A DNA stretch of 64,000 nt, taken from positions 1,736,001-1,800,000 of the forward strand of contig NZ_CP113918.1 of NCBI RefSeq assembly GCF_029395495.1. The letters run 5' to 3'. Of the stretch, positions 1-9,196 are shown one piece after another. The number at the start of each line of letters is the position of its first letter. Within the stretch, counting starts at the first letter, position 1. The DNA comes from Bifidobacterium sp. ESL0769. GTDB lineage: Bacteria > Actinomycetota > Actinomycetes > Actinomycetales > Bifidobacteriaceae. The notes under the pieces are model-generated. The model was not told where the DNA came from. It ran no database searches and worked only from the letters and a program-made list of their open reading frames with translations. The position numbers were made by a program, and so were the translations under genes.

Positions 1-223
1 TGGCGAAAGCGGCGCTCTGATAGATCGGGATGCTTACCGAACCATTGTGTTCGTAAGGGTCGTAGCCGGCATGGACGGCACGGGTCTCAAAGGCCAGTTG
101 CTGCTTCTGACGCTGCCGCTTCCGGCGCTTTACAGCTTGGAAATCCGCAGTCGGCGCATCGTCAGTATGGGAATCGTTGGGCTTCGGACAGCCCGCCAAG
201 CCGGTTTCGGTGTCACTGGACAT
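1..223 (-). CDS. O-acetylhomoserine sulfhydrylase-like PLP enzyme, 5' part only
   Basis: The first 74 codons of a gene that runs off the left edge. The start is the ATG at 223, preceded by a strong GGGGGAG ribosome binding site. The first ~40 residues are a hydrophilic, Lys/Arg-rich leader; then comes FETRAVHAGYDPYEHNGS followed by IPIYQSAAFA, which is the characteristic N-terminus of the Cys/Met-metabolism PLP family (MetY, MetB, MetC). The spacing of HAGYDP and PIYQS fits O-acetylhomoserine aminocarboxypropyltransferase best, an enzyme that makes homocysteine from O-acetylhomoserine and sulfide in the cytoplasm. The catalytic lysine lies outside the window, so MetB/MetZ-type enzymes cannot be excluded. 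The basic leader of about 40 residues is longer than in most family members. Confidence 0.8.
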   Translation of the reverse strand, partial: MSSDTETGLAGCPKPNDSHTDDAPTADFQAVKRRKRQRQKQQLAFETRAVHAGYDPYEHNGSVSIPIYQSAAFA

Positions 224-239
224 AGTGCTCCCCCAATAT

Positions 240-255
240 TTTCGCTATATCGAAA
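240..255. promoter_or_regulatory. Short palindrome upstream of the MetY-like gene
   Basis: TTTCG, six bases, CGAAA lies 17-32 bases upstream of the MetY-like start, where an operator could sit. It is short and AT-rich, and only position supports a regulatory role. Confidence 0.2.
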
Positions 256-378
256 CGTATTGGGCACTAGGTTACCGTGTCGCGTCTTCGCCGCCACGCA
301 CCTTGCCATATCAAAAATCTATACAAGGTTCACGAGGCGATGAGGCACAACGAAAATGACTTACCTTGAAGGTGAAAA

Positions 379-414
379 CATATGCGCATGCGACTTGGGA
401 CGCATGCGCATATG
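379..414 (-). terminator. 14-bp perfect inverted repeat after the ABC transporter gene
   Basis: Arms 379-392 and 401-414 are perfectly complementary (CATATGCGCATGCG on the left) with an 8-base loop. The element lies 18 bases beyond the stop of the gene ending at 432. On the minus strand it is followed by TTTTCACC, a weak U-run. It is probably the terminator. The arms are made of GCATGC/ATGCGCAT units, so each arm is itself nearly palindromic. Confidence 0.6.
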
Positions 415-431
415 CATCGATTGTGTCTAGG

Positions 432-3314
432 TTATTCGGTGCGCAGCGCGGTGGCCGGGTCCTGCTTGGCGGCCTTGCGCGACGGGATAAGACCGCCGAT
501 CAAGGTGAGGACCACCGACAGGATAATCAGTATTATCGCGCCGGAAAGCGGCAGAGCAGCGTTGACACGGTCGGTGCCCATGAAGTGGTGCATCACCGCG
601 TTTCCGGGGATTATCAGCAACAGTGTCACTACGATGCCGATGACGCCGGCACATAGCCCGATGATGCCCGTCTCGGCGTTGAAGACCGTGGAAACGTTGT
701 GCTTCGAAGCCCCCATCGCGCGCAGGATGCCAATCTCCTTGGTGCGCTCAAGCACGGAGATGTAGGTGATGATGCCGATCATAATCGACGAGACGACCAG
801 CGATACCGCGACGAACGCAATCAGGACGTAGGTAATGACGTTGATGATGGTGGTCACCGAGTTCATCATCAGGCCCGCGTAGTCGGTGTAGACGATGCGG
901 TCCTTCTTTTTGGCGCCGTCGTTGTAGCGCTTGATAGCGTCCTCGATGTTGTTCTTCGCATCGAAACTGTCCGCGTAGATCTTGATGGAGCTCGGGGCGT
1001 CGCGGCCGATGACACCGAAATCGGCAAGGTTGCCGTTGTAGGTGCCAGTGGAGACGTACTGGTTGTAAATCGAGACCAGCACGTTTTCGGGAGCCGTGGC
1101 GAGGTAGTTGCTGAAAGCCTGCGCCACTTGCTGTTCACCCATGCCGGAGACCGCTTCCTGCGGGTTGCTGGCGACGGCGGCATTGCCTGCGGCGGCCGCG
1201 GCGGCGTTGCGTTGCTGGGTCACCTCGGCAGGCTGGCTGGAGCTCGCCGCACCCATGCCGCCGGGTGCCTGGGTCATGAGGCTCTTGGCCATGTTCGCCT
1301 GCTCGGAGACAGGCAGCGAGGCCACATAGGCCTTGGCGTTGGCGGCCTTGGTCGCATCGTCGGAGGGCGCAAAAGTCATGCCGTTCAAGATGTTATGGTT
1401 CGGGTCTGCCTTCTGAGCGTTGACGATTTCGCTGGATTTGGCATAGTCAATCAGCGAGTTGGTGAGCATGCGCGTATATCCGATGCCCGGTGACAACGGT
1501 GTGGTCTTGGCGTTGGCGTCGGCACGGATGACACCAACAACGTGAAGCTTCACCGCAGCCTGGGAATCCATGAGCTTGCCGACCTGGTCGGCGTCGTTAC
1601 CCACATATTTGAAGTGGCCGTCCGCACCCTTGACGTATTGGTCGGCTGCGGGCAAGAGCGTCAACGACTGATTCATCGCCTTGGAATAATCAATGCGTGA
1701 AGTGTCCGTCTTGACCTTCTCGCCGCTGTTAAGCTTGTTCATCATATCGTTATAATCGGCGCTGGGAAGCAGGCCGAGCTCGTAGACCTGGGTCAGCGGA
1801 ATCTGGTTGTTCTTGTCAAGAACCAACACGACTTGGTCGCTCGATTTCGGCCAATGCCCCTTGACCATCTGATAATTGTCGGTGATCACGGAACTGATCG
1901 GCTGCTTGTTGGCGTGCTCGCCGGGCATGATCTCCGAGAACGCGGACGGCGCCTTGTTGTTGTCGGTTTTGCCGGTGAGCTTGGAGATCTGCAGGGATTG
2001 CAGGCTGCCGAAATCGTTGGAGGAAGAATCCAGTCCGGCGAACGTGCTGGCTGCGGACTGTGTGGCCACGGAGCTTCCCCCGACTTTCACACCATCCACG
2101 TCTACGAGCGTATCTTTCGAATCGTGGGTGAACACGGAGAATTTGGGCGAATACGAATATTGGATGCCGACATCGCCCACATACTTGCGCACGTCGTTGC
2201 CGGGCTTGTCAAGATACGTCTTGAACGGGCTCAGATTGTTGCTGGTGATGCCGTTGGTCACCGACGCGGCACCCTTGACGCTGGAATCATCAGGGTAGAT
2301 ACCGTTGCGCGGCTTGGCTTTCTCCTTGGAATCAGCCGCGGCCTGGGCGGTGTCCATGATTTTGTTCATGTCGAAGGTCTGTTCGTTGATCTCGATAGGG
2401 TACGAAGTCAACGTCTCCTTCTGGATATCAGCGATATAGCGGTTCACGCCGGTCGAAACCGAAAGAATCAGCGCAATACCGATAATACCTATCGAGCCGG
2501 CGAACGAGGTCAGAATGGTGCGGGCCTTCTTGCTTTTCAGGTTGTTGAAGCTCAGCGCGACTGCGGTGGCGAATGACATCGAAGCCTTGCCCATGGTGCG
2601 ATGAACGGCAGGCTTCTCATCGGCCATTTCCTCGGGTTCGACAGGTCTTGAATCGCCGCGAATCACACCGTCCTTGAGCTCGACGATGCGGTTGGCGTAT
2701 TGATGGGCGAGGTCGGGGTTGTGGGTGACCATGACGACCAAGCGGTCTTTCGCAACTTCTTTGAGCAAGTCCATGATCTGCACGGAAGTCTCTGAATCGA
2801 GTGCACCCGTGGGCTCGTCGGCCAAGACGATGCTCGGGTTGTTGACCAGTGCGCGGGCGATGGCTACGCGCTGCATCTGGCCCCCGGAAAGCTGATTCGG
2901 TTTCTTGTTGACGTGCTCGCCCAAACCGACCTTCTGCAAGGCCTCTTCCGCACGCTTGCGGCGGTCGGCGCGCGAGACGCCGGAAATGGTCAGCGCGAGC
3001 TCGACGTTGGAAAGGATGGTCTGGTGCGGAATGAGGTTATAGCTCTGGAAGACGAATCCAACCGTGTGGTTGCGGTACGAATCCCAGTCGCGGTCCTTGT
3101 ATTTCTTGGTCGACGTGCCATTAATCACCAAATCGCCGGAATCGTAACGGTCGAGCCCACCGATGATGTTCAGCAGCGTGGTCTTGCCGGAACCGGACGG
3201 CCCCAGAATCGCGACGAACTCGTTGTCGCGCAAGGTGAGGCTCACATGGTCCAGCGCCTGCTGAACGAAATCGCCGGTCTTATACTGCTTGCTGATGTCT
3301 TTGATCTGTAGCAC
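432..3314 (-). CDS. Fused MacB-like ABC transporter, ATPase plus FtsX-type permease
   Basis: A single 960-residue protein. Residues 1-230 are an ABC ATPase with Walker A GPSGSGKT (38-45), signature LSGGQ (142-146) and Walker B with [11 protein letters not shown] (about 164-174), the LolD/MacB-type subfamily. A first membrane helix lies near 265-290. A large extracytoplasmic segment (about 290-790) follows, including an Ala/Gln/Asn-rich stretch. Three C-terminal helices with the FtsX permease pattern ([34 protein letters not shown]) end the protein. Such transporters act as mechanotransmission exporters for peptides, lipids or antibiotics; the substrate cannot be told. The start is a GTG at 3314 with AGGGA upstream. 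The gene stands alone between inverted repeats. Confidence 0.88.
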   Translation of the reverse strand: MLQIKDISKQYKTGDFVQQALDHVSLTLRDNEFVAILGPSGSGKTTLLNIIGGLDRYDSGDLVINGTSTKKYKDRDWDSYRNHTVGFVFQSYNLIPHQTILSNVELALTISGVSRADRRKRAEEALQKVGLGEHVNKKPNQLSGGQMQRVAIARALVNNPSIVLADEPTGALDSETSVQIMDLLKEVAKDRLVVMVTHNPDLAHQYANRIVELKDGVIRGDSRPVEPEEMADEKPAVHRTMGKASMSFATAVALSFNNLKSKKARTILTSFAGSIGIIGIALILSVSTGVNRYIADIQKETLTSYPIEINEQTFDMNKIMDTAQAAADSKEKAKPRNGIYPDDSSVKGAASVTNGITSNNLSPFKTYLDKPGNDVRKYVGDVGIQYSYSPKFSVFTHDSKDTLVDVDGVKVGGSSVATQSAASTFAGLDSSSNDFGSLQSLQISKLTGKTDNNKAPSAFSEIMPGEHANKQPISSVITDNYQMVKGHWPKSSDQVVLVLDKNNQIPLTQVYELGLLPSADYNDMMNKLNSGEKVKTDTSRIDYSKAMNQSLTLLPAADQYVKGADGHFKYVGNDADQVGKLMDSQAAVKLHVVGVIRADANAKTTPLSPGIGYTRMLTNSLIDYAKSSEIVNAQKADPNHNILNGMTFAPSDDATKAANAKAYVASLPVSEQANMAKSLMTQAPGGMGAASSSQPAEVTQQRNAAAAAAGNAAVASNPQEAVSGMGEQQVAQAFSNYLATAPENVLVSIYNQYVSTGTYNGNLADFGVIGRDAPSSIKIYADSFDAKNNIEDAIKRYNDGAKKKDRIVYTDYAGLMMNSVTTIINVITYVLIAFVAVSLVVSSIMIGIITYISVLERTKEIGILRAMGASKHNVSTVFNAETGIIGLCAGVIGIVVTLLLIIPGNAVMHHFMGTDRVNAALPLSGAIILIILSVVLTLIGGLIPSRKAAKQDPATALRTE

Positions 3315-3448
3315 GAATTCCCTGCCTGCCTAATTGTCGCGTTCCCGCGTTGCCGCGTTGCCGCCACGTCACAACTTCGTCCTGCCACTTTACCCCAACG
3401 CACACCCGTGGAAGCAGACTCATACCGTCGACACATCCAGCACACCTT

Positions 3449-3562
3449 ATCAGTGAGAAAAGCACCAAAACAGGCCCAAAATAGTGCTTTTCGCACAGGT
3501 TTTGGATGTCACTGAGGAGAAAAGCACCTTTTTCGGCCGATTTTGGTGCTTTTCTCACTGAT
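3449..3562. repeat. Nested intergenic inverted repeat, four alternating copies of one motif
   Basis: Outer arms 3449-3470 and 3541-3562 are a perfect 22-bp inverted repeat around the motif GAGAAAAGCACC. Inside lie two more copies in alternating orientation (GTGCTTTTC at 3484-3492 and GAGAAAAGCACC near 3518-3529), so either the outer arms pair or two smaller hairpins form. The right arm ends 4 bases before the HxlR stop codon, so the element can terminate that gene. The alternating arrangement is more than a simple terminator and resembles dispersed intergenic repeats. Confidence 0.85.
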
Positions 3563-3566
3563 TTGG

Positions 3567-4001
3567 TTAATCGACCGGATGAAGCATGGCCTGTTGGTAG
3601 GAGGTGCCCCAGGTGCGCATGGCGTCAATGACCGTTTTTAGACTGCGACCGGTTTCGGTCAGGGAATACTCGACTCGCGGCGGCACTTCAGCGTAGACCT
3701 TGCGATTGACCAGGCCGTCGGCCTCCATCTCGCGCAGGTTCGAGGTAAGCACTTTCTGTGAGACGTTGCCGACCGAGCGGCGCAGCTCGCTGAAGCGCTT
3801 GGTGCCCTGCAGCAAGTCACGCACGATCAGCACGGTCCATTTGTTGCCGATCAGGGTCATCGTCGTTTCGACCGGACATGCCGGTAGCGACTTTGCGCCA
3901 GTGCCCTTGCTCGTCTTGTTATCGCTTGTGTTGCCATTGCGAATATTGCCGTTGCCTGTATGATCGACGCTGGAATCGTTCAATTGTTCATCAATCTTCA
4001 T
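3567..4001 (-). CDS. HxlR-family transcriptional regulator
   Basis: A 144-residue winged-helix protein. A polar, Asn/Gly/Ser-rich N-terminal tail of about 38 residues precedes CPVETTMTLIGNKWTVLIVR, the typical HxlR opening; the core then carries GTKRFSELRR, VSQKVLTSNLREME and the wing region PPRVEYSLTETG. Cys42 sits at the conserved redox-Cys position used by YodB, HypR and QorR, so thiol-based sensing of quinones, hypochlorite or disulfide stress is plausible. It is divergently placed from two NAD(P)-binding protein genes (4491, 5191), the usual arrangement for an HxlR repressor and its oxidoreductase targets. The polar tail is unusual for the family. Confidence 0.9.
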   Translation of the reverse strand: MKIDEQLNDSSVDHTGNGNIRNGNTSDNKTSKGTGAKSLPACPVETTMTLIGNKWTVLIVRDLLQGTKRFSELRRSVGNVSQKVLTSNLREMEADGLVNRKVYAEVPPRVEYSLTETGRSLKTVIDAMRTWGTSYQQAMLHPVD

Positions 4002-4490
4002 TCCGTTTATGTCGCTCCCATCTTCACGTTTTACCGTTCATTCCAGTTATCATCCAGAACGACGCCGGGCTTGCATTGGCTTACCTTGCCGATGCCCTAG
4101 TCCACCTGCGAATGAAGCATTCTGCTTCACTTCCTTGCAACATTCTGATTAGTGTATACGCAAGGTAACGTTGCGACTTCATTGCTATCTGGACAAATCA
4201 AGGATGATTTATAGTTACTTTTAGAAACTAACAGTACTTTTGGACTTTATATCCGTAAATAGCCATTACTCCAATAGCGTATCTTTGAGAATTCTTGAAA
4301 TACATTTTCATTGGAAACTCGCAAAAGTTACTCTTAAGTGCCTATACCTCCCCAATGTAACTACCAACTTTCAACGCCGTTCTCCGCTACAGTAACAATT
4401 ACAGCAACTGCTGAGATTCTAGATTTTGGAATCAAGACACAGCGCAAGATAAGTACCCAGCCACATAAACCACACAGAAAAGAGCACATC
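4002..4490. other. Divergent intergenic region between the HxlR gene and oxidoreductase genes
   Basis: About 490 bases without a convincing gene, clearly more AT-rich from 4140 onward. It must hold both divergent promoters. Imperfect dyads that could bind the HxlR protein are GCAAGGTAACGTTGC (4160-4174) and the stretch around 4215-4235 with GTTA and TAAC half-sites. None is strong enough to call as an operator. An open frame continues upstream of 4491 in the same phase but has no ribosome binding site or family similarity. Confidence 0.5.
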
Positions 4491-5105
4491 ATGACAAGCA
4501 TTACCGTTTTCGGATCAGGACATATCGGGGCAGCCGTAGCAGGTATCGGCGTAGCGGCGGGAGCCGACGTACAGGTCGTTGACCGTGACAAAGCCAAGGC
4601 CGCAGCCATTCCGGGCGTCACCGCTTCGCAGTGGAGCGAGGAAATCACCGGCGACATCGTCATCCTTGCACTGCCCTACCCAGCCGAAGCCAGTGTCGTC
4701 AAAGAATACGGCAAACAGCTCGCCGGCAAGATAGTCGTGGATCCGAGCAATCCCGTCGATTTCAGCACCATGGACCTGGCGCTGCCGCAAGGCGTGCATT
4801 CGGCAGCCGAAGAACTGGCTTCCAAGCTGCCGAATTCCAAGGTCATCAAAGCGTTCAACACCGATTTTGCCGCAACCCTCGCCAGCGGAACCAACGACGG
4901 CGCGCCGACCACAGTGATGGCGGCTTCCGACAACGAGGATGCGAAGAAGGTGCTGCAAGCCGTCATCGAAGGTGCAGACTTGCGCTTCGTGGACGCCGGC
5001 CCGCTCAAGCGTGCCTCCTACATGGAGGGTTTCGGTGCGCTGCAGATGGTCTTGGCCATGAACGGCGGCACGCAGTGGACCAGTGGTTTCAAGGTCGTCA
5101 AGTAA
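4491..5105 (+). CDS. NADPH-dependent F420-reductase-like NAD(P)-binding protein
   Basis: 204 residues from the ATG at 4491, just after AAAAGAG. It opens with MTSITVFGSGHIGAAVAG, a Rossmann GxGxxG dinucleotide-binding motif, followed by VDRD at the end of strand 2; it continues with DIVILALPYPA and KIVVDPSNP, and KVIKAFNTDFA, the pattern of the Fno/NADP-oxidoreductase coenzyme-F420-dependent family (COG2085). Bifidobacteria are not known to use F420, so the protein is probably an NAD(P)H-dependent reductase of unknown substrate. It is about 85 bases upstream of a second NAD(P)-binding protein and divergent from an HxlR regulator, suggesting a small stress-induced reductase operon. The start was chosen because similarity begins exactly there. 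Confidence 0.82.
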   Translation: MTSITVFGSGHIGAAVAGIGVAAGADVQVVDRDKAKAAAIPGVTASQWSEEITGDIVILALPYPAEASVVKEYGKQLAGKIVVDPSNPVDFSTMDLALPQGVHSAAEELASKLPNSKVIKAFNTDFAATLASGTNDGAPTTVMAASDNEDAKKVLQAVIEGADLRFVDAGPLKRASYMEGFGALQMVLAMNGGTQWTSGFKVVK

Positions 5106-5190
5106 ACTAGCCCAGCCCACGGCTGCAAGCAAATGCAGCAACAATCAAACCATCAAACAGCAAGTAATCGAAACAGAAAGATCAATATCT

Positions 5191-5820
5191 ATGAGCAAGA
5201 AAATCGCAGTGGTCGCAGCCAACGGCAAGTCGGGACGACTGATCGTCGAAGAGGCCGTCAACCGTGGCATGGATGTTACCGCCATCGTGCGAGGCGAAAA
5301 CAAGACCAAAGCGCAGCATGCCATTATCAAGGATCTTTACGACCTTACCGCCGCCGACCTCACCGGTTTCGACGCCGTGGTGGACGCGTTCGGCATCTTC
5401 GACCCTGCCAAGCTTGACGAGCACAGCACTTCGTTGAAGCACTTGGCCGATGCCCTGTCCGGAAGCGACACCCGATTGCTCGTGGTCGGCGGCGCTGGCA
5501 GCCTCTACACCGACAAGGCGCATACCAAGCAGCTTTCCGACTCGTTCCCCGACAATATCAAGGGCGTGCCGCTGGCGATGGGCAAGGCACTCGACGCCCT
5601 GCGCAAGCGGGACGACGTGCATTGGACCTACGTAAGCCCTGCCGGCGATTTCCAAGCCGACGGCCCGCGCACCGGCAAGTACGTCTTGGCCGGCGAGGAA
5701 TACACCACCGATAAAGACGGCAAAAGTGCCATCAGCTACGCGGATTACGCAGTGGCGATGGTCGACGAAATCGATGCGGACAAACCGCACGACCACCAGC
5801 GCATTTCCGTGCGCTGGTAA
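5191..5820 (+). CDS. NmrA/SDR-type NAD(P)H-binding protein
   Basis: 209 residues from the ATG at 5191 with GAAAGA upstream. The N-terminus MSKKIAVVAANGKSGRLIVEEA has the GxxGxxG-like loop of atypical extended SDRs (NmrA/YhfK group). It is followed by VTAIVRGENK, the DAVVDAFG segment, LLVVGGAGSLY, and TYVSPAGDF, all typical of the NAD(P)H-binding SDR a5 group; no classical YxxxK pair is visible. Such proteins act as NAD(P)H-dependent reductases or redox sensors. It lies downstream of 4491-5105 on the same strand and is probably co-transcribed and under the HxlR regulator. Confidence 0.82.
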   Translation: MSKKIAVVAANGKSGRLIVEEAVNRGMDVTAIVRGENKTKAQHAIIKDLYDLTAADLTGFDAVVDAFGIFDPAKLDEHSTSLKHLADALSGSDTRLLVVGGAGSLYTDKAHTKQLSDSFPDNIKGVPLAMGKALDALRKRDDVHWTYVSPAGDFQADGPRTGKYVLAGEEYTTDKDGKSAISYADYAVAMVDEIDADKPHDHQRISVRW

Positions 5821-5971
5821 CCTATAGCCAACCCGGCATTCAGGCCTAAAACTGGCAACTATCGAGACTGGTCGAGCTTAATACTCCATTGTTAATACCG
5901 ACTTTTGAGGTTATGCGCCAGCAGCCATCGAAACTAGCCGTATGCCGGCAATCTCGTTGATACCAATTATT

Positions 5972-6004
5972 CAGACCATCTGCGGCTTAGCCTCAGGTGG
6001 TCTG
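5972..6004. terminator. Hairpin between convergent genes, overlaps the acyltransferase stop
   Basis: CAGACCA (5972-5978) pairs with TGGTCTG (5998-6004), with further partial pairing inside. It lies where the 5191-5820 gene and the acyltransferase converge and overlaps the acyltransferase stop codon. There is no U-run in either direction. Confidence 0.4.
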
Positions 6005-7063
6005 TTCATTAAGCGTGGCCGTCTTCTTGTTTTTGCGTAACGTAGGGAAGAATACGGAATTGATTGCAGGAACGTAATAAAGCGCCACTGCAATTACGGC
6101 AATCAGCACACATTTGACGGCAAAGATAAAGAACGGCTCAAGCTGATAGCCGACGATGGGCTGGGTCTTGCCCATGATGGTGACCCATGGCAATACATCA
6201 TTCTCCAGCAGATGGGCACAGAAAATCGCCAAGGTGTATCGCCCAATGAATGCCAATGCCTTGCCGATAGAAGCCGCCCAGCGGTCAATCGCTATGGAAA
6301 TACCGACGATACAAGCAGTGCCGCCAACAGAGCCAATGATTGAAAGTGCCGGGGTATCGCCAAAGGCATTGGTAGCCAAGCCAAATGAACTGAATTTCCA
6401 CATGGCCACGCCCCACGGAATCGCCGCCACAATCCACAAGTAAGGCCTGCGACACAGCAGATCCATCACATCAAAACGCTTTGCCAAACAACCAAGATAA
6501 ACAAACAACGCCGAGGTCAAACCCGCTTGAACGCTCAGCGGCAACCAAATATAACGTGATGAAAAATAACCAAAAGCAAAGAAACTGATAATCCACAAAG
6601 GTGTGGCGGGCAAACGATAGGCAATGTGGACCAGCAAATGGGCCCAAAACAGCGCAAGAAGGAACCAAATGGCACCAATGCTTCTGGACATGGGGATCAG
6701 CGCGTTACTGGTATCGGCACCGGAACCGTACAATGCCGCGACAAACCAAGTGCCCGTGACGTGAGCCGCATCGTGGCGCAAGGCCAGGGCGAGCAAAGCG
6801 TGAAGGGCCACCACGGCTGCGGCGGTCAGCACATAGGTGAGCAGCAGTTCGCGGGATTCCTTGCGCCAGGCGAACGGGTGGTCGGGATGCATGAAATAGC
6901 CTGACAACACGAAGAACAGCGGCATGTGGAACGAAAAACAGAACACATAGATTAGCCGAGCCGCCTCGCTCATCGGAACGACCATCAGCACGCTGTGGCC
7001 GAGGACCACGCAAATCATCGCGATACCTTTGGCGATGTCGAAATATCGTATCCTCGCGGTCAT
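5993..7063 (-). CDS. Membrane acyltransferase, acyltransferase-3 family
   Basis: 356 residues, about ten predicted membrane helices. The N-terminus RYFDIAKGIAMICVVLGHS places the conserved His at residue 23, the putative catalytic residue of the acyltransferase-3 (OatA/NodX/WecH-like) family; HMPLFFVLSGYF follows as usual. No SGNH domain is attached. Members O-acetylate cell-surface glycans using cytoplasmic acyl-CoA. The start at 7063 has CGGGAG at a good distance. No glycan genes adjoin it, so the acceptor cannot be named. Confidence 0.86.
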   Translation of the reverse strand: MTARIRYFDIAKGIAMICVVLGHSVLMVVPMSEAARLIYVFCFSFHMPLFFVLSGYFMHPDHPFAWRKESRELLLTYVLTAAAVVALHALLALALRHDAAHVTGTWFVAALYGSGADTSNALIPMSRSIGAIWFLLALFWAHLLVHIAYRLPATPLWIISFFAFGYFSSRYIWLPLSVQAGLTSALFVYLGCLAKRFDVMDLLCRRPYLWIVAAIPWGVAMWKFSSFGLATNAFGDTPALSIIGSVGGTACIVGISIAIDRWAASIGKALAFIGRYTLAIFCAHLLENDVLPWVTIMGKTQPIVGYQLEPFFIFAVKCVLIAVIAVALYYVPAINSVFFPTLRKNKKTATLNEQTT

Positions 7064-7321
7064 AGCCGAAATCTCCCGGGTCGTGATGAATCAGAACAAC
7101 AACCGTCCAAGTATATCGCCACGTCTTGCGTCGCCTCGATGCCGAAAATAGAGGCTGTAGCTTTTCTTTCCCATAAGACCCTATGCCAACTGTGCCGGAG
7201 CTGCCGAATTGTCGGCTGAGGTGTTGGCTGAAGTGACCGGCGCAACAACTACCCTTTGCCGGCCACTTCTCGAAACGGAACAACGTTTGTCCAATGAAGC
7301 ACATAGCGTCGTGGTTGTAAG

Positions 7322-7418
7322 TGCAGGGGAACCTGCGGACCGGCTTCGGCGGGCGCGCAAGTTGAGACGAGCACAACGCTCGACCCTTGGAACCTGTTGG
7401 TTAATACCATCGTAGGGA
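7322..7418 (+). promoter_or_regulatory. TPP riboswitch (THI element)
   Basis: The thiamine-pyrophosphate aptamer is clear: AGGGGAAC at its 5' side, the pyrimidine-binding GTTGAGAC (7361-7368), then ACCCTTGGAACCTG and TTAATACCATCGTAGGGA on the 3' side, ending at 7418. It sits directly ahead of thiM. The closing 3' strand GTAGGGAGA is also the ribosome binding site, 8-15 bases before the ATG at 7428, so TPP binding should bury the Shine-Dalgarno and block translation. The remaining 7064-7321 is the divergent promoter region with the acyltransferase; I see nothing else in it. Confidence 0.94.
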
Positions 7419-7427
7419 GACGCGAAT

Positions 7428-8357
7428 ATGGTCAATGACGCATACTCATCAGCAAATAATAACCTCAACAATCTGAACGATTTGGCAACGGATGATCCGC
7501 TGCGTGAAAGCATCCGCGAGGCCGCACAGACCGTACGGGACACGACGCCTCTGGCCCAGTCCTTCACCAATTTCGTCACCATCAACCTCGTGGCCAACGC
7601 ACAGTTGGCGGCGGGCGGCGCGGCAGCCATGAGCTTCCTGCCCGACGACATCGCCGACGGCGAGGTGGCCAGTGGCGCCAGTTACATCAACGTCGGCACG
7701 CTGCTGCCGTTCTACGAGGACGCGCTCGAGGAAATCGCCAGGCACTTCCACGCCGACCACCACCGCTGGGTACTTGACCCGGTGGCCGCGGGGCTCGGCA
7801 CGACGCGCACCGATATCCTGAAGTCGTTCAAGGCGGCGCCGCCGACCATCATTCGCGGCAATGCTTCCGAAATCATCAAACTGCGGGAAATGTGGGAGCT
7901 GCCGCTGAACGAGGACGAGAAGGATTCCGGAAAATCCAAGAAATCCAGCGGACCCGTCGGCGTGGAATCGGCCGATGACGTCGAAGCTGCGGAAGAATCC
8001 GCACGAGTTTTGGCGAAGTTCATCGCCAAGGGCGACGCGAAAGGCCAGGGCGCAGTAGCCGTTTCTGGCGAAACTGACCTCGTCACCGACGGCGAGCACA
8101 CCTATCGTCTGCCCGGTGGCAGCGCAATGATGACGAAAATCACCGGAGCCGGCTGCTCGCTGGGCGGTGTAGTCGCAACGTATCTGGCCGTCGCCGACCC
8201 CCTGACCGCCGCCATCGCCGCGAGTGCGCTCTACAACCGTGCCAGCGAAACCGGCGAGACCAACTCGCACGGCCCGGGTTCCTTCCAAGTCGCGTTCCTT
8301 GACGGGCTTTGGTCGACCACTCCCGAGCAGATCGCCGCCTCGCCGATTCTGGCCTGA
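7428..8357 (+). CDS. thiM: Hydroxyethylthiazole kinase
   Basis: 309 residues. It phosphorylates 4-methyl-5-(2-hydroxyethyl)thiazole, the salvage route to the thiazole half of thiamine. SFTNFVTINLVANAQLAAGG near residue 46, followed by AAAMSF and SYINVGTL, is the ThiM substrate-binding region; HRWVLDPVAAG and IIRGNASEI follow, and ITGAGCSLGG near 237-246 is the anion-hole loop with its conserved Cys. The protein carries an N-terminal tail and a Lys/Ser/Asp-rich insertion near 165-185, making it longer than the usual 260-270 residues. It is first in the thi operon, immediately after the TPP riboswitch. Confidence 0.95.
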   Translation: MVNDAYSSANNNLNNLNDLATDDPLRESIREAAQTVRDTTPLAQSFTNFVTINLVANAQLAAGGAAAMSFLPDDIADGEVASGASYINVGTLLPFYEDALEEIARHFHADHHRWVLDPVAAGLGTTRTDILKSFKAAPPTIIRGNASEIIKLREMWELPLNEDEKDSGKSKKSSGPVGVESADDVEAAEESARVLAKFIAKGDAKGQGAVAVSGETDLVTDGEHTYRLPGGSAMMTKITGAGCSLGGVVATYLAVADPLTAAIAASALYNRASETGETNSHGPGSFQVAFLDGLWSTTPEQIAASPILA

Positions 8358-8455
8358 GCATCCCGTTTTGGCGCAATCTGACATCATGATGCGCTTGCGC
8401 TAATCACACATTTTTATAGACGTAAATATTTATTATTTGCAGAATCGAGTCCATC

Positions 8456-9196
8456 TTGACTACAACCAATTCGACACCATTCCCGTCCATGCGCGACCGC
8501 TTTGACCTGAGCTCATATATCGTGCTCGGCCCGGCGGATACCAAATCACGGCCCGTCCCCGACATCGTGCGGCAGGCGCTGACCGGTGGCATCACCTTCG
8601 TCCAGATTCGCGTCAAGCCGGGCGACGCCAGGAACATCACCGAAATCGCACGGCAAACCGCCGACGTCATCGCTCAGGCCGGTGCGTCCGACTCCGTTCC
8701 GCTGGTTATCGACGACCGTGCGGACGTGGCCTGGCAGTGCCGGGACATGGGCATCAAGGTCGACGGGGTGCATATCGGGCAAGATGACATGAACCCAGTA
8801 GAGGCGCGCAAACTGCTCGGATCGGACGCCATTATCGGATTGAGCTGCAAAGTGCTTGATGAAGTGAAGGCCGCCAACGCCCTACCTGAGGGCACCATCG
8901 ACTACATCGGCGCCGGCCCGCTGCACCCCAGCACCACCAAGCCCGATTGCATCGTCATCGGCGCGGATCACAAGCGTCACACGCAGGACACCAAATCCAT
9001 CAACGCGCTGTGCCGTGAATCCCACTACCCCATCGTCGTGGGCGGCGGCGTAAAGCTCGAAGATCTGCCGGATCTGGCACAGACCGAGGCCGCCGGCTGG
9101 TTCGTGGTCTCCGCCATCGCCGGTGCCGACGACCCGCAGGCCACCACCAAGGCCATGGTGGATTCCTGGAACGACGCACGCGCGAAGCGTGGGTGA
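8456..9196 (+). CDS. thiE: Thiamine-phosphate synthase
   Basis: Joins HMP-pyrophosphate and thiazole phosphate to thiamine phosphate. The ThiE barrel motifs are present: FVQIRVKPG, VPLVIDDRADVA, GVHIGQDDM, IIGLSCK, DYIGAGPLHPSTTKPD and VVGGGVKLEDL. The longest reading begins with a TTG at 8456 after GAGT; an in-frame ATG at 8489 would remove 11 residues but has no ribosome binding site, so the start is uncertain. It follows thiM by 98 bases and its stop overlaps the thiD start (GTGA), indicating translational coupling. Confidence 0.94.
   Translation: MTTTNSTPFPSMRDRFDLSSYIVLGPADTKSRPVPDIVRQALTGGITFVQIRVKPGDARNITEIARQTADVIAQAGASDSVPLVIDDRADVAWQCRDMGIKVDGVHIGQDDMNPVEARKLLGSDAIIGLSCKVLDEVKAANALPEGTIDYIGAGPLHPSTTKPDCIVIGADHKRHTQDTKSINALCRESHYPIVVGGGVKLEDLPDLAQTEAAGWFVVSAIAGADDPQATTKAMVDSWNDARAKRG

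Noticed and set aside
3280..3558. Small minus-strand frame over the intergenic repeat
   Set aside because: Made from the GAGAAAAGCACC repeat itself; such repeat-derived frames recur and have no domain.
4338..4490. N-terminal extension of the F420-reductase-like protein
   Set aside because: Similarity and the ribosome binding site both begin at 4491.
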